64,000 bases of DNA. Source: Cacajao melanocephalus (Eukaryota > Chordata > Mammalia > Primates > Pitheciidae). The notes beneath the pieces were generated by a model that did no database searches, was not told where the DNA came from, and was given only the letters and a program-made list of their open reading frames with translations. Each line of letters starts with the position of its first letter. The first letter of the stretch is position 1. This document shows positions 27,326-40,890 of this stretch, in pieces. The translations under genes and the position numbers were made by a program. The stretch spans positions 1-64,000 of the forward strand of contig CAUYLG010048296.1 of the NCBI GenBank assembly GCA_963573385.1. The letters run 5' to 3'.

Positions 27326-28439
27326 AAACTATGGACTAAAGTTTGATAGAACTAGGCAAGTCTTGGAATCCTAACTAGTGGGTATGGCTTTTAACACTAT
27401 AAAATGTGTCATCAACTGCTTATTCCTTTTCTATAATCTTCCTAATAAATCACTTTTAAGTTGCTAGAAAATTGCTTATATACATTTGTCAATTAGGCTT
27501 TCCTTATTTAAAATGATAAAACAATATCTTTTAATATACAAATGTATGCAATATAAAACACGTAAACTAGAGACAGTTCCCTCAAATACCCACACCTTCC
27601 CTTTCCATATTTCAGGTATAGCAATATTAGTAGTTGGGGTGAATGCACCTTGATATTCTTGGATGAAGTTGAGCGTATGGGTGCCTACATGAACATTCAG
27701 GTATGAGCGAATGTGTGTCTTTCTAAATATGTGGTTTTGCAACTTGTGATTTTCCTTAAATAGTATTTTGTGGGCTTTTATAAAAATAAGACAGATATAG
27801 GCACATTTAGGTATTTTTATTTTGTTGAAATTTACAACGAAGATGTCATGGCTTCTGGCAGATTCCCGCCTTTGCCAGCAGCAGATACATCATCCTGAGA
27901 ACTTGGATCATCTCTGATGTTGAGCAGTTTGCCAACATTCATGACCAGTTAAATATATTTAAATGCATAATTGCCTCATGCTTAGGAATGCATATTTCAG
28001 TTTAAAGATAATGTCTTAACTTTTCAAGAGTAATCTATAAAAGCATACATTTTGTATTTCAGATTTGGGAAGACATTTTTCTTCCTTTTGTTTTGCCTGT
28101 GTCCACAAGAACACTAGTCTGTTTCGGATTTTTTTCCCTACTTTTGTAAGCCACAGGAATGCATATTAAAAACCAAACAAAACAAATAGAAAAAGCAGGA
28201 TTTGCCCTAGAGGTTTAAAATAAAGTTACCATATTACAAACTTGGAAAATGGTAATGAAGAGAAATCTGTATTGATTTCTAGCCAAAATTCTTTGTTTAG
28301 GAAGATGGTGAAGTACCAAAATTAGTAATAGTTGATTCAATATTGTAAAATTCTATTAGAAAATCAATATCAAATTTTATACTTCAGAAAATCCTTAGAG
28401 TTTTTCTACTCAAACCAGCTCTGTTTATGTTGGAAAAAT
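27326..28439. other. unassigned AT-rich unique sequence
   Basis: No repeat recognised; short open frames only. Confidence 0.5.
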
Positions 28440-28735
28440 TAAAGAGAGCCGAAGAGGTTATATCACTTGCCTGAGAGTCACATGGTTAGTTACTGATACA
28501 ATTGACATTGAAGTCTAGATTTTAAGGATAGTAAAGATGATGGTGATGATAGCACCATAAATAAATTACAGGGTGTACTATTACTGGATACTCCTCATTG
28601 TTCAAGACTTCATATTTTCTTTTCACAGATACTTTGAAAAATTGATCTTATTCCCTTATTTTTAGAGTAAGAAGCTGATGATCAGATATGTCATGTGCAG
28701 TGTTACCCAACTAGTGTTGGATTTGAACTGGATCT
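28440..28735 (+). mobile_element. MIR-like fragments
   Basis: Two weak sense MIR-like stretches (about 28440-28520 with 'ttgcctgagagtcacatggt', and about 28600-28735 with 'gtaagaagctgatgatcaga'). Old and diverged; either could be chance. Confidence 0.4.
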
Positions 28736-29465
28736 AACTTTAAAACATGAGCTCCTTTCAGAAAATTTACTTCGTGTGTGTTTAAGAAGGGTGTAGCAGC
28801 AGTGCAGTCCATTAGTTTTTCTACTTTGTATTGTTGCTAGAGTGACTGTCCACAGACATGACCATTTCATGCAGTGGTGTGAAGCCTTGCAGCTTTTGTT
28901 ACTCACATGGTCCTCAATTGCATCTGGAACCAAATATTCTGCCAGAAGATGAAAACAAACATGTAATTCAGAGATACAGAAGGAAGGAATTTGGATTCAG
29001 AAGTATCTCAGAAAATTAAAGATGGACATGTAGTAACTTCATACAAAAGTGTCTGAAATAGAACTCCTTTAGTGAAATACTCGTAGAGTGGGTTGGGTCC
29101 AGAGCCTCCTGGATCAAAATCTTATCACATCATGCGTCCCTGCCGGCTCACCCGTTTGCCCTTTCTTCTGATTTTCTCTACTCCCTTAAGTCTCTATCCA
29201 CTGACATTCCCCCTCCTTTACTCTTAGTAGTTATCACAGAGGAAAGAGGACATCAGAAATAGCTAATCTTCTTGCCACTTTATGGACAAAGTGCCCCCTC
29301 CCTCTCTAACAACCAAAGAGAGGTCTTTCTCTCTCTAAAGCTGGTCCCCACCTCCTTCTCAGAGATCTCAGTCTAACTGTTATCTCTTTTCTTGCCCATA
29401 TTTTCACAATTTCTTTCTGCAGCATTTAAACCAGTTCAAGTCTCTTCCATCTTAGAACATAACCC
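28736..29465. other. unassigned; pyrimidine-rich right part
   Basis: 29130-29465 is C/T-rich and may be a worn L2 piece continuing on the far side of the LTR; the match is too weak to call. Confidence 0.4.
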
Positions 29466-29825
29466 TGTATTAGTCTGTTCGCACGCTGCTCTAAGGAACT
29501 GTCCGAGACTGGGTAATTTATAAAGGAAAGAGGTTTAATTGACTCACAGTTCCACATGGGTGGCAGAGGCCTCAAGAAACTTACAATCATGGTGGAAGGC
29601 ACCTCTTCACCGCACAGCAGGAAGGTGAAGTGCCAGCAGGGGAAATGTTAGGTGCTTAAAAAACCATCAGATCTTGTGAGACTCACTCACTATCACAAGA
29701 ACAGCATGGGAAAAACCACCCCATGATCCAATCACCTCCCACTGGGTCCCTCCCATGATGCATGGGGATTATGGGGACCACAATTCAAGATGAGATTTGT
29801 ATGGGGACACAGCCAAACTGTATCA
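29466..29825 (-). mobile_element. THE1/MST solo LTR, antisense
   Basis: A 360-bp LTR in reverse orientation from 'tgtattagtctgttcgcacg' to 'ggggacacagccaaactg' and tatca. The bases aaccc occur beside both ends, offset by one base, as the likely 5-bp target duplication. Confidence 0.95.
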
Positions 29826-29879
29826 GAACCCAGATCCCCCTCCCGCAGCCCTGTGTCCCGTTTCGTCCACAGCAAATCA

Positions 29880-30560
29880 CAGGAGGGGAGGGAGCACACT
29901 TGCCACTGCCCTCTCCCTCGCCACTCCATGGCCTACTGCAGTCAAGTTTTCATCTCCCTTACGGCCAGTCTCCCCAGTTCCATTGAAACTCCTCTCTGGA
30001 AAGACACTAGTACAGACCCCTTCCTGCTAATGCAAACGGTGCGTCTCCATCCTTACCGGATTTTCCTCTTGGCAGCAATAAACAACGTGCAGCATTTTAA
30101 TTCTTGAGTCACTCCCTTCTGTCTGCTTCCATTGGGCCATTTTCTTCTGGTTTTCTTCCTGCAAGTATGAAAGTAGCTCTGGAGTCATTATTTCATTCCT
30201 TTGCCTCTCTTTTGAATGCACTTACCACGTGTGCCCCAGGCTCCCATACCTGCTCTCCACTTCTTTCTGTTACTCCCATGCCTCAAAGACTGCCTCCACT
30301 TTTTGATAACTCCCAAATCCACTGTCTCCCAATAGGCCTCTCACTTAGAGCAAGGCACTGGAACCTGATGCCCAGTGGATGTCTCTGCTTGGAGAATATC
30401 CCACAGATTTTCTAAATCAGGAGGTCCCCAACTGCTGTTCCTCCAGTTCCCTTCTCAAATGAAGCACCTGGGTCACTCAAGGCTAATCAATGTCAATTCC
30501 TTAATATCTATGGATCCGGCTCAATCCTGTTTAATTTTTCTCTACTGTAGTTTGGATAGC
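29880..30560 (+). mobile_element. L2 internal fragment
   Basis: Worn but ordered similarity to the 3' coding part of L2: 'gataactcccaaatccactg', then 'ccagtggatgtctctgcttg', then 'gttcctccagttcccttctc'. The 104-107-codon frames here are not intact L2 ORF. Confidence 0.5.
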
Positions 30561-30629
30561 TATCATCTCTATTTGTTTTCCCATGAGAAAGAAATGTTCA
30601 AACCATTTTTCTTATAAAAATGTAACTTA

Positions 30630-30956
<327 letters not shown>

Positions 30957-31079
30957 GTAAGGCCAATTAAATTACCATAAAGTGATCGTGTTTGTAACCG
31001 TAACTCAGACCCAGGAACTAAACACTGCCTGAGGCCCTCTGACTGAAAGCTTCATTATCTGCTCCTGTGTAATTTCCTT

Positions 31080-31555
31080 CTTTCTTAGGGTTTGTGTATA
31101 GTTTGTGTTTTTCTAACTTCCTGGAAATGGGTGCTTAGCCTGTGATGTTTTACAGTCTTCCTTCTTTTTCCTAATGTTTGTGCTTTATAGTTACAAAGGA
31201 ATTATCTGGAGGTTTTTCTGAATTTATAAAAGATGGAGAATTATCTTTTTTGCTATTGGTTTCTAACTTAATTATCTTGCCATGAGAGCCCAAGTGTTGT
31301 ATGATTTTAATCCTATGAGTTTTGAGACTTTCTTTATGAGGTGGGATGTGGTCAGTTTTTGTAGATTTTTTTTTTATGCTTGAAAATAATGTGCATTCTG
31401 CAGATGTTGAATTCAGTAATCTAGATATGTGTCCCTTAGATCAGTTTGCTAATTGAGGAGTTCAAACTATATTGCGTTGATTTTTCTTGTCTGCTTTTCC
31501 TAGTGGATATTGAAAGAGGTAAGTTGCAATCTCCCACTATGCTTGTGGATTTGGC
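31080..31555 (-). mobile_element. L1M fragment, antisense
   Basis: Reverse-complement L1 ORF2 text: 'gtatgattttaatcctatga', 'gtgcattctgcagatgttga', 'agttgcaatctcccactatg'. It is more diverged than the two long L1s. It shares the ORF2 endonuclease-to-RT linker region with the 5370-5600 part of the first L1. Confidence 0.7.
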
Positions 31556-31689
31556 CCCACGGTCATCCCTTATCTAAACATGATTGGCCTCTAATTTGGT
31601 CTCCCTGCCTCTGCTTGAGCGTCTGTGTGGAGCTGCAATGTCATTCTGAAATACAAACAAGACAGACCATTCCATAGCTTAACTCCCCT

Positions 31690-31815
31690 CATTCAGGAAA
31701 GAATTACTTAATGTCCAGGATGTATCAGGCACTGTTCCAGGTCTTAGGGATGTAGTTGTGAACCAAAAAGACAATGTCTAAGCTCTCACAGAACTTACAG
31801 GTGGATACACAATAG
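31690..31815 (-). mobile_element. L2 3' end fragment, antisense
   Basis: 'atgtatcaggcactgttcca', 'cttagggatgtagttgtgaa' and 'ctctcacagaacttacaggt' form the reverse complement of the L2 3' end, set inside a sense L2. Confidence 0.55.
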
Positions 31816-31828
31816 AAAGACAGACAGA

Positions 31829-31863
31829 TACATACATACATACATACATACATACATACATAG
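31829..31863 (+). repeat. (ATAC)n microsatellite
   Basis: About eight uninterrupted catacata-phase tetranucleotides, preceded by 'cagacagata'. Confidence 0.95.
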
Positions 31864-32335
31864 ATGGTTTCCTTTGTTGTTAGCAGGGTTAAGTTCTTAA
31901 GCTTATAAGTATTTGTCCTATTTGTTCCCTAATTACATCCACAGGCTTTTATTTTACTTAATGTCAATTGTTTAAAGAGAATGACCCACTTTCAGCCCCT
32001 CCCGTACCCTGTGCTGTCTTACCCTGGGGCATGTGCACGTCGATCTTCACTGGCCAGTCCAGGCTTCCCCTGTGTTGTCTCCAGGCTCCTTCACACTCAT
32101 TCTTTACGTCTCAGCTTAGATATTCTTTCACTAAAGAGGCCTTCTGGACCCTTTTGTCCATGTTAAGTACCTTTCTTATGAGCTCATAGAGTCCTCTACC
32201 TTTCCGTACAACACATCACTTTATCTGAGCCCCTCACTAGTTTGTAAACTCTATGCGGGAAGGATTGTGTCTATCTCTTCCATTCTGGAATCCACAGCAC
32301 ACAGCATTGTTCAGGAACTATTTCTGGAAAGTTTG

Positions 32336-33760
32336 TTACATGCACGTGTAGTTAAGAATGTTTCATTGCAAGATACTATTTTTAAATATATGCTGTTAAT
32401 ACTTCTTAATTTTGGATATTTGAAAGTGGCAGAGTTGGGGGCACATCCATCAAGGCACTGATTCTGAGAACATTCAGATTTTTTTAGGTAGTCTGCAGAT
32501 TTCTAGCACGTAGTTAATCTCATCTTTACTTTTTACAAAAAAATCTCCTTCCTCTTCCTACCAATAATACACATAAATGATCCAATCAAAAGATTTTCAA
32601 AAAGGTTACAAAAGGAATTTGGTGATGGACACCTAAAAAATAAAGCAAAGTAGAAGAACCTTTGTCATTGTGCTTTTAGAGACTTAGAGACCTTCACTGT
32701 TAATGACATTTGTTACGTTCACCATTTCAGATTTTGCTAGGGATAATAATAACATACATCTTAAGAATTTAAATAGTCAATTTGTAAAGGATTGGCTCAT
32801 CAGCTTTCTGTACTTCAATTCTAGTTATCTTGTAAGATAAGTAGAATTTCCTAGGTTTCAGGAAATGAGGAGGTGACATTTTCCTTCCCCCACCCCTGGT
32901 AGCTCCCATGTGCCTCCCATGTAAGAAGACCCACCTCTGCCTTGGTAGCCCCACCTTGGGTTTCTGCAATGGTTTTTCACCATGCACAGCCCTCCCCAGC
33001 AGCGTCAGTCAGTTCTGACATGTGGCTCAGATGGTAACTTCTCTGACACTCTTCGGTATTCCTGTGAGCGCTGGAGAAACCTGCACATGCAGAGCATGTG
33101 ATCTGTCTGGCCTTGGGGGTTGTCTTGTCACGTGGCCTAGTGCAACTGTGTTATCATGAGCCCTTCTCATGTTTGCTGGGCTTTCTTTCACACTTTCTCC
33201 TGTCTTTTGATTTTATTTTTGACTATTGGAAAATCTGGTAATATCTCAAAAAGGGCAACTTTGCAGTGAATTAATTTGTTATTTTAGTATTGGTAAGAAA
33301 TTCCCAGAAATGCAAGTAGGAGGTGTCACTATTTTGCTTATGGTATGGATTTGACAACGCACAGTAGCAAGTCTGACACACTCCTGGAATCTTCACACGT
33401 CCACCGTACGCCGCTGGCTTGCAGTTTCCACAGACATGCTCTTCAGCATTTGGCGTAATTGGGAACAGTAGCCAGCAGGTATCAAGTGTCAAGATAAATT
33501 TTCTGCTGCTGTGTGAGTACTGACTATGAAATTGATTTGCTATCTTTTGGGGACTGCAGTTTTGCAATAAGAACAATATAAACTTGAAAACCAATACATT
33601 TACTAGTTATGCAGGTGCTGTTCAAGTGCAAGATCAACAATAACTTCACACTAACTATTTTGATGGATCTGTCAATTTCTGATGTGGTGAGGACCATTTT
33701 CAATGTCTTTAAAGACTTGAACTGTCTGGATCTTTACTCACATTTTTCAGAAACTGTGCC
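32336..33760. other. unassigned unique sequence
   Basis: No repeat recognised over 1.4 kb. A minus-strand frame (33594-33271) with paired cysteines has no ATG in its first part and no family I know. Confidence 0.45.
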
Positions 33761-34205
33761 AGTTAGCCTTTGCTGTGTAACAACCTATCTTAAAACTTAG
33801 TGCATTAAAACAACTATTTAGCTCACAATTCAGTGGATTGGACATTGGTGCTAGGCTCAACTAGGCTGATTTTCTAGTTTCAGCTGTGTTTGCCATACAG
33901 CTAACTCTGGGATCAGTTAGGGGTAGCTGGCCTAGGATGGCTTTAGCTGAAATGGCTTATCTCTGCTTTTCGGCATCTCATTTTCTAGCAGGAGAGGTTG
34001 GGTTTGTCCATGTGGTGGCTAGACATGGTCATCCTAAGAGAATGAATGAAATCACTTAAGACATCTTGAAGCCTAGACTTAAAACTAATGTGCTGTCATT
34101 TTGGTTGCATTTTATTGGCCAAATAAAGTCACAGGACCAGCTTTAATTTAAGAGAAGGGGAATAGACTCCACTTCTTGACTATAGGGGCTGCAAAGTCAC
34201 ATTTA
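33761..34205 (-). mobile_element. old LTR-like (MaLR/ERVL-type) repeat, antisense
   Basis: 'ctttgctgtgtaacaaccta', 'acttagtgcattaaaacaac', 'attggccaaataaagtcaca' and 'gggctgcaaagtcacattta' follow a familiar reverse-oriented LTR-like consensus. Heavily worn; subfamily not assigned. Confidence 0.6.
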
Positions 34206-35229
34206 AGGACACAAAAAAACCATTTTTTTTAAAGTGGGAAGATAAAAGGAAGAGTGAAGGACTTGAATAGCTTTGTGATTGACTACAGAGATAAATAAAA
34301 CAGTTATAGTAGAATATATATAGACTTCTAAAGATGGTAGGTTGAATAAATGCATTTGCTTTTGATACCTCCTGAATCTCCACTAAAATGACAAAGCATA
34401 AGCATACAAGGACAGATGGAAAAAGAAAGGGAGAAAATTAACAGATTTTTCAAAGCTAGAAGCAAATGAGTGAGTGGTAGCAGAAATGAAAAAACTGATT
34501 CCTAAGCCAGCAGGATGGGAAATCAGAAAACTCCCTGATTCATTGCATAGAATTACAAGCTTTTGAAAATTGAGAGATAGCATGGCCCTCTGAGAATGGA
34601 TACAAGCTGGGAGAACAATCGGGAAGGTGGGTTTGGGGTTCTGATTCAGAAATGACTGCATTCCTAGATTCCCTCTCCACCACCATGGATGGTTAGAGTG
34701 AAAGGGTGTTCTCTGGAAAGGTCACAACAGAGGGTCTTTGGACTTTCAGCTGTGTCAGGCACAGAAGGATCAGGTGCCACTGAAAACAAGCGTATTAAAT
34801 AAAAATGAGCATACGGAATGTGTAGAGCCCCAGGCCCTTTTCCTCATTTGAGTCCCAGAATAACGGCAGATAACAGTCTTGTAAACTCTAGTACAGAAGA
34901 TCTTTCAGTGGAGAATCAGATCAGCCCAAGAGAAAAGACCAAAAAATACGGACATCAAAGTTCTTCAATTAACAGACCCAACCAATCACACACTCAAGGC
35001 TACCATCCAGTTTTTCACAGCCCACTCTTAAATATAAGCAGACAACCAAGGATTATTAGATATCTTAGGAAGTCTGTAATGTGAAAGATAGAGATCAAGA
35101 TTACAAACAAAACCAATCAAAGGAAATATAAATTCTATAGAAGAAAAATACTTAAAAGAAACACACACAAAGCCATCATTACTATTTTCTGAGTAACGAC
35201 AAAATTGCCTGCATTCAAGAAAATGTATT
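34206..35229. other. A-rich sequence left of the L1 nest
   Basis: Sense-biased A-rich text that may be the 5' side of an older L1/HAL1-type element whose remainder lies beyond 39837. I cannot align it confidently. Confidence 0.35.
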
Positions 35230-36031
35230 ATTGAAAAAAGATATATTAAAAAACTTTTAGAACTGATAAATGAATTAAATTAAGTTACAGGATGGAAAAT
35301 CAACATGCAAAACTCAGTAGCATTTTCTATACACAAATAATAAACTGATAAAAAGAAATCAAGAAAGAATCCCATTTACAATAACTACAAAAAACTTTTT
35401 GCTTGGGAATAAATTTAACCAAGGAGGTTAAAGATCTCTACAAAAAAACAAAACAAAAAAAACCTGCAAAACATTGGTGAAAGGAATTGAATAAGACACA
35501 CAAAAATGTAGAGATATCTCATGTTCATAAACTGAAAATGTTAATATTGTTAAACATACTACCCACAGTGATCTACAGATTCAAGGCTATCTCTATCAAA
35601 ATACCAGTGACATTCTTCACAGAAATAGATATCTAAATTTAGTATGGAACCACAAAAAACTCTGAACAGCCAAGTAGTCCTGAACAAAAAGAACAAAGCT
35701 GGAGGCATCACATTACCAGATTTCAAAATATAATACAAAGTTTTGGTAACTAAAACAATATGGTATTGGCATAAAAATAGATACAGTGAAACAGAACAGA
35801 GGCCTCAGAAATTAAACCACATATCTATAGCCACTTTTTTTTTTGCCAAAGGACCAAGGACATTCATTACTGAAAGGACAGTTTTTTAAATAAATAATGC
35901 TGAGAAATATGGGTATCTATTTGCAGAAGAATGGAAATAGAACCTCACCACTCACCCTTTACAGAAATCGACTCAAAGTGGATTAAAAACCTAAATTTAA
36001 GACCCAAAACTATAAAACTTCTAAAAAAAAA
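35230..36031 (+). mobile_element. L1M ORF2 fragment (3' half of ORF2, no 3' UTR)
   Basis: Covers the post-RT part of ORF2: 'acttttagaactgataaatg', 'aatcccatttacaataacta', 'gaacaaagctggaggcatca', and lastly 'taaaaacctaaatttaagac'. It stops in an A-run at about 36024-36031, where the text jumps back to the endonuclease domain of another L1 copy. The matching region of that second copy (about 37830-38580) differs at roughly one base in five, so this is a separate copy and not a recent duplication. Confidence 0.85.
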
Positions 36032-37069
36032 TGCATGCACCCAACACTGGAGCACCCAGAGGGAAGAAGCAAATATTATTAGAAGTAAAGGGAAAGATAG
36101 AATCCAATATAATAATAGTTGGGGACTTGAACACCCCACTCTCAGTCTTAGATAGATCATCTAGACATGACATTAACAATAAAAACATTATATTTAAACT
36201 GTGCATTACACCAAATGTACCTAACAGACATTTGAAAAACAGTTTATCCAACAGCTACTGACTACACATTCTTCTCATAATTATGTGGAACATTCTTTAG
36301 GATAGACCATATGTTAAGACAAAAACAAGTCTCAACAAATTTCTAAAAATCAAAATCATATCAAGTATCTTCTAGAATCACAATGGAGTGTAACTAGAAG
36401 CTAATAACAAGAGGGACTTTGGAAAGTATGCAAATACATTGAAATTAAATAAAATACTTCTGAATGACCACTGGGTCAAGGAAGAAATTAGGGAGGACAT
36501 ACAACCATTTCTTGAAATGAAAAACCCAACATACCAAAAGATATGGGATACAGCAATAACAGTGCTATGAGGGAAGTTTATAGCAATAGAAACCTACATC
36601 AAAAGAGTAGAAAACTTTCAAATAAAAAATCTTATGATGCATCTCAAAGAAATAGAAAAGTAAGAATAAATCCAGCCTAAAATTAGTAGAAAGAAAGAAA
36701 GAAAAAATAAAGATCAGAGCAGAGCTAAACAAAATAGCAAGTAAAAGTGATACCAAGGATCAATGAAGCGAAAAGTTTTTTTTTTTGAAAAAATAAACAA
36801 AATTGATAATCTACCTGCTAGACTAGCCAAGGAAAAAAAAGAGAGAAGACCCCCCCAAAAAATTATAAGTGAAAAAAGGAGATATTACAGTTGATACCAG
36901 AGAAATACAAAAGATCAGAGACTATTGTGAACTATATACTCACAAATTGGAAAACCTAGAGTAAATGGATATATTTCTGGACACACACAACCTACCAAGA
37001 TTGAATCAAGAAGAAACAGAAAATCTGAACAAACTAATAATGAGTAATGAGATTGAATCAGTAATAAAA

Positions 37070-37990
37070 TATTTCCCAACCAAAAAACTAAAGTTCAGGA
37101 CCAGATGATTTCACTTCCAAACTCTATGAAACATTCAAAAAAGAACTAATACAAATCATCCCAAAAATACTCCAGAAAATTGAAGAGGAGAAAATTCTCC
37201 CTAACTCATTCTATGAGGCCAGCATTATCCTGATACAAAAGCAGACAAGGAAGCAAGAATAAAAGAAAACTATAGGCTAAAATTGAGCATAGATGCAAAA
37301 ATCCCTAACAAAATACTAGCAAACACAATGCAGCAGCACATCAAAAACATAGCACACCATGATCAAGTTGGATTTATGCCAAGGATGCAAGGATGGTTCA
37401 ACATAGGTAAATCAATAAACGTGATAAATCACATCAACAGAATAAAGGACGAAAACCATACAACCATTTCAATAGACCCCAAAACAGCATTTCATAAAAT
37501 GTAACATCCCTTTAGAATACAAACTCTCAACAAACTAGGAAGAGAAAGAAGATACCTCAACGTAATAAAGGCCATATATGACAAACCTACAACTAACATC
37601 ATACTGAATAGGGAAAAACCTTTCTTGCAAGAGCTGGAAGAAGACAAGGATATCAAGGATGCCCACTTTCACCACTCTTGTTCAACATATTATTAGAAGT
37701 CCTAGCCAGAGTAATCAAGCAAGAGAAAAAAATAAAAGGCATTTAGATTGGAAAATAGGAAGTCAAATTATCCTTCTTTTCTGATGATATGATCTTATAT
37801 CTAGAAAACCCAAAGACTCCACCAAAATAAACAATCAACAAAGTTGCTGGATACACAGACAATATACAGAAACCAGTAGCATTTCTGCACATCCATAATG
37901 AACTAGCTGAGAAAGAAATCAAGAAGGCAATGCCATGTATAGTAGCTACCAAACAATTAACTAGGAACATATTTAACAAGGAGGTGAAAG
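37070..37990 (+). pseudogene. L1 ORF2 reverse-transcriptase remnant
   Basis: Conserved RT landmarks remain, including HDQVGF and MQGWFNI in the 73-codon frame at 37283-37504. The catalytic box at 37777-37791 reads F-S-D-D-M; the L1 family normally has F-A-D-D. Upstream and downstream parts lie in other frames because of indels, for example around 37500 and 37620. It cannot encode an active enzyme. Confidence 0.85.
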
Positions 37991-38869
37991 ATTTCTGCAA
38001 GGAAAACTATAAAACAAAATGAAAGATATTGAAGGGGACATAAACGAATGGGAAGACATCCCATGCTTATAGATCAAAAGAATGTCATTAAAATGACTAT
38101 ACTGTTCAAAGCAGTCTACAGATTCAGTGAAATCCCTACCAAAATACCAACATCATTTTTCACAGAAATAGAAAAAACAATCTAAAATTTGTATGGAACC
38201 ACAAAAGAGCCTGAATAGCCAAAGCAATCCTGAGCAAAAAGAACAAAGCTGGAGGTATTACACTGTCTGACTTCAAAATATATGGTCGTTGTAACCAAAA
38301 CAAAATGGTATTGATATAAAAACACATCCATAAACCAATGGAACAGAATGGAGAACCCAAAAATAAATTCACATATTTACAGCCAACTGATTTTTGACAA
38401 GGTACCAAGAACATGTATTGAGGAAAGGACACCCAATAAATGGTGTCAGAATAACTGGGTATCTACATGCAAAAGAATAAAATGGGACCCCTATCTCTCA
38501 TCATTTGGAAAAAATCAACTCAAGATGATTTTAAAGACTTAAACATAATACCTGAAACTATAAAACTACTAGAAGAAAACAGGGAAAACACTTCAAGACA
38601 CTGGTCTAGGCAAAGATTTTATGGCTAAAACCTTAAAAGCACAGATAACAAAAACAAAAATAGACAAGTGGAACTATATTAAACTAAAAAGTTTCTGCAC
38701 AGCAAAAGAAACAATTAGTAGAACGAATATAAAACATACCGAATAGGAGAAATTTTTCCTAACTATTCATTTGACAAGGAACCAATATCCAGAATATACA
38801 AGGAACTCAAACAATAGTAAAAATAAACAAACAAGAAACCCTTAAAAAACTGAATCAATTTTATTCAAA

Positions 38870-39100
38870 GTGGGCAAAAGACATGAATATCCATGTCTCA
38901 GAAGAAGATGTGCAAATGGCTATAAGTATATGAAAAAATGCTCAACATCCGCAATCATCAGAGAAATGCAAATCAGCACCACAGTGAGATACGGTCTAAC
39001 CCCAGTTAAAATGGCTATTAGGAAAAGTATTTTTAAAAGAAACATGCTGGTGAGGATGTGGAGAAAAGTGACCTCTTGTACACTGTTGGTGGGAATGTAA
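38870..39100 (+). pseudogene. L1 ORF2 C-terminal remnant
   Basis: A 76-codon open stretch retains the C-terminal region of ORF2p ([25 protein letters not shown]). It ends within the cysteine-rich region normally present in the family. It is part of the dead 36032-39836 L1. Confidence 0.8.
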
Positions 39101-39836
39101 ACTAGTATATCCAACTATGGAGAACAATATAGAGTTTCTTCAAAAAACTGCAGATAGAATGATTCAGTAATCCCACTACTTGGCATTTATCCAAAGAAAC
39201 TGAACTTAGTATATTGAAGAGACATCTGCACCCTCATGTTTACTGCAGCAGTGTTCACAGTAGCCAAGATTTCAAATAAACCAGTGTCCAACAACAGATA
39301 ATTGGATTTTAAAATGTGGTATTTATACATAATGGAATGTCATTCAGCTTTAAAAAAAATATGAAATCTTGTTATTTGTGACAACATGGATGAAACTGGA
39401 GGACCGTATGGTAAGTGAAATAAGCAAGGAACAGGAAATTAAATACTGCATGTTTTCACCAATATGTGGAAGTTGAAAAAAGATGGTCTCATAGAAGTAA
39501 AAAGTAAAGCAGAGGTTACTGGAGGCTGGAAAGGGTAAGGGAAAGGTGGGATAGAGAGAGATTTGTTAAAGGATACAAAATTACAGCTGGATGGGAGGAA
39601 TAACTTTTAGTGTTCTATACCACTGTACCTTGAGGAGAGTTAACAATAATGTATTACATGGTTGCAAATACCTAGAAGGCGAATATTGAAGTTCTCAACA
39701 CAAAGAAATGATAAATGTTGGAGATGTTGGGTATGCTAATTACTCTGATTTGATTGCAATGCATTGTGTGTACTGAAACATCACCCCATAAATATGTGCA
39801 ATTATTATGTGTCCATTTAAAAAGTACAATTAGACA

Positions 39837-40890
39837 ATGAAAATAATGCTCTTAAAATTAAAATATGATAGTGACAATAAGAAAGTGAATCAGATGGATG
39901 GAAGATAAAGTTGTAGAAATATCCCAGAAAGTAAAACAAAAGACGAGGTGATGGAAAGTAGGCAAAAAAATATAAGAGAATCAGAAAACCAGTCTGGGAA
40001 GCCAAACATCTTAATAAGAGAGGTTATGGAGAGAGAGCACAGGGAAAACAGAACATAGAAATCATCATTGAAATAAATTAAGAAAAATTTTCAGAACTGA
40101 AGATGAGAAATTTCCATGTTGAAAGGTCAATTTAAGAAAAAATGAAAAACCTCAGCACAGTGAATTAAAGTAGACCCACATTAAATTACATCATCATGAT
40201 GTTTTGGAATATTTTAGTCAAAGAAAGGATTCTTTAAGCTTCTGAGAGAAATACAGGTGTCATCAAAATGATTAAGAATCAGAAAAACTTTGAACTTCTC
40301 AATAGCTATAGCAGATGTTTGAAGACAGTGGAGTAATGGCTTCAAAATTCTGAAGGAAAATGATCACTAGCAGCATGGTATACTCAGTTCAATTCTGAAT
40401 CAAATGTCCATGGAGAGGAAAGACATTTTCACACATGCAATTTCTCAAAAGGTTTACCTCCCACACAGCCTTTCCCAGGAAGTCACTGGAGGATATGTTC
40501 CATCAAAATGAGGGAGAAAACCAAGAAATGAGAAGACTTGGGATACAGAAAACAATAAATACAATGTAGAAGAGAGGCAAAGTGGACTCCCAGGATGAAG
40601 GCATGGATGATCTTAATACAACATACATGCGGCTAGCATGAGGTCATAATTCCAAATTGGAGCAGGAAGGGAGAAAACACTTTAAGAAAATGGATATATA
40701 ATGAATACACAGCAATACAGGCATGTCATTTAGAAATACAGATGTAAATATCAAAAGACGGCAAAAGTGGTTGAGTAGTTTCCTAGGAGACAGAAAAAAT
40801 GGAGATGGAGAATACTGCTGTATTTTTTAATGAATTTGAGGACTCCTTGACTCTTTATGTCCATGTACCATGTTTATGTATAATTTTGAC
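39837..40890 (+). mobile_element. older L1-family (ORF1-type) segment
   Basis: 'gcttcaaaattctgaaggaa', 'gaggaaagacattttcacac', 'ggaggatatgttccatcaaa' and 'gaagagaggcaaagtggact' follow the ORF1 3' part and following region of old L1/HAL1 elements. It starts exactly where the younger L1 ends, fitting a host element split by that insertion. Confidence 0.65.

Larger units (their letters stand above)
31560..32335 (+). mobile_element. L2 3' region, interrupted
   Basis: 31560-31690 ('ctctaatttggtctccctgc', 'tgcaatgtcattctgaaata') and 31990-32335 ('tcttcactggccagtccagg'-type text, 'aaactctatgcgggaaggat', 'ccacagcacacagcattgtt') follow the L2 3' end order. A piece in the opposite orientation lies between. 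Confidence 0.6.
36032..39836 (+). mobile_element. L1M LINE, 5'-truncated, sense
   Basis: Begins inside the ORF2 endonuclease domain ('catgcacccaacactggagc') and runs through RT, the C-terminal domain and a 3' UTR of L1MA9/L1MB style ending 'atgtgtccatttaaaaagta'. About 3.8 kb. Many frameshifts and stops. Neighbouring older L1-family sequence on the right suggests insertion into an earlier LINE. Confidence 0.93.

Noticed and set aside
33271..33594. 107-codon minus-strand frame with two cysteine pairs (a possible zinc-binding look)
   Set aside because: Opens at a TTG with no ATG; the spacing fits no domain I know; no exon signals.
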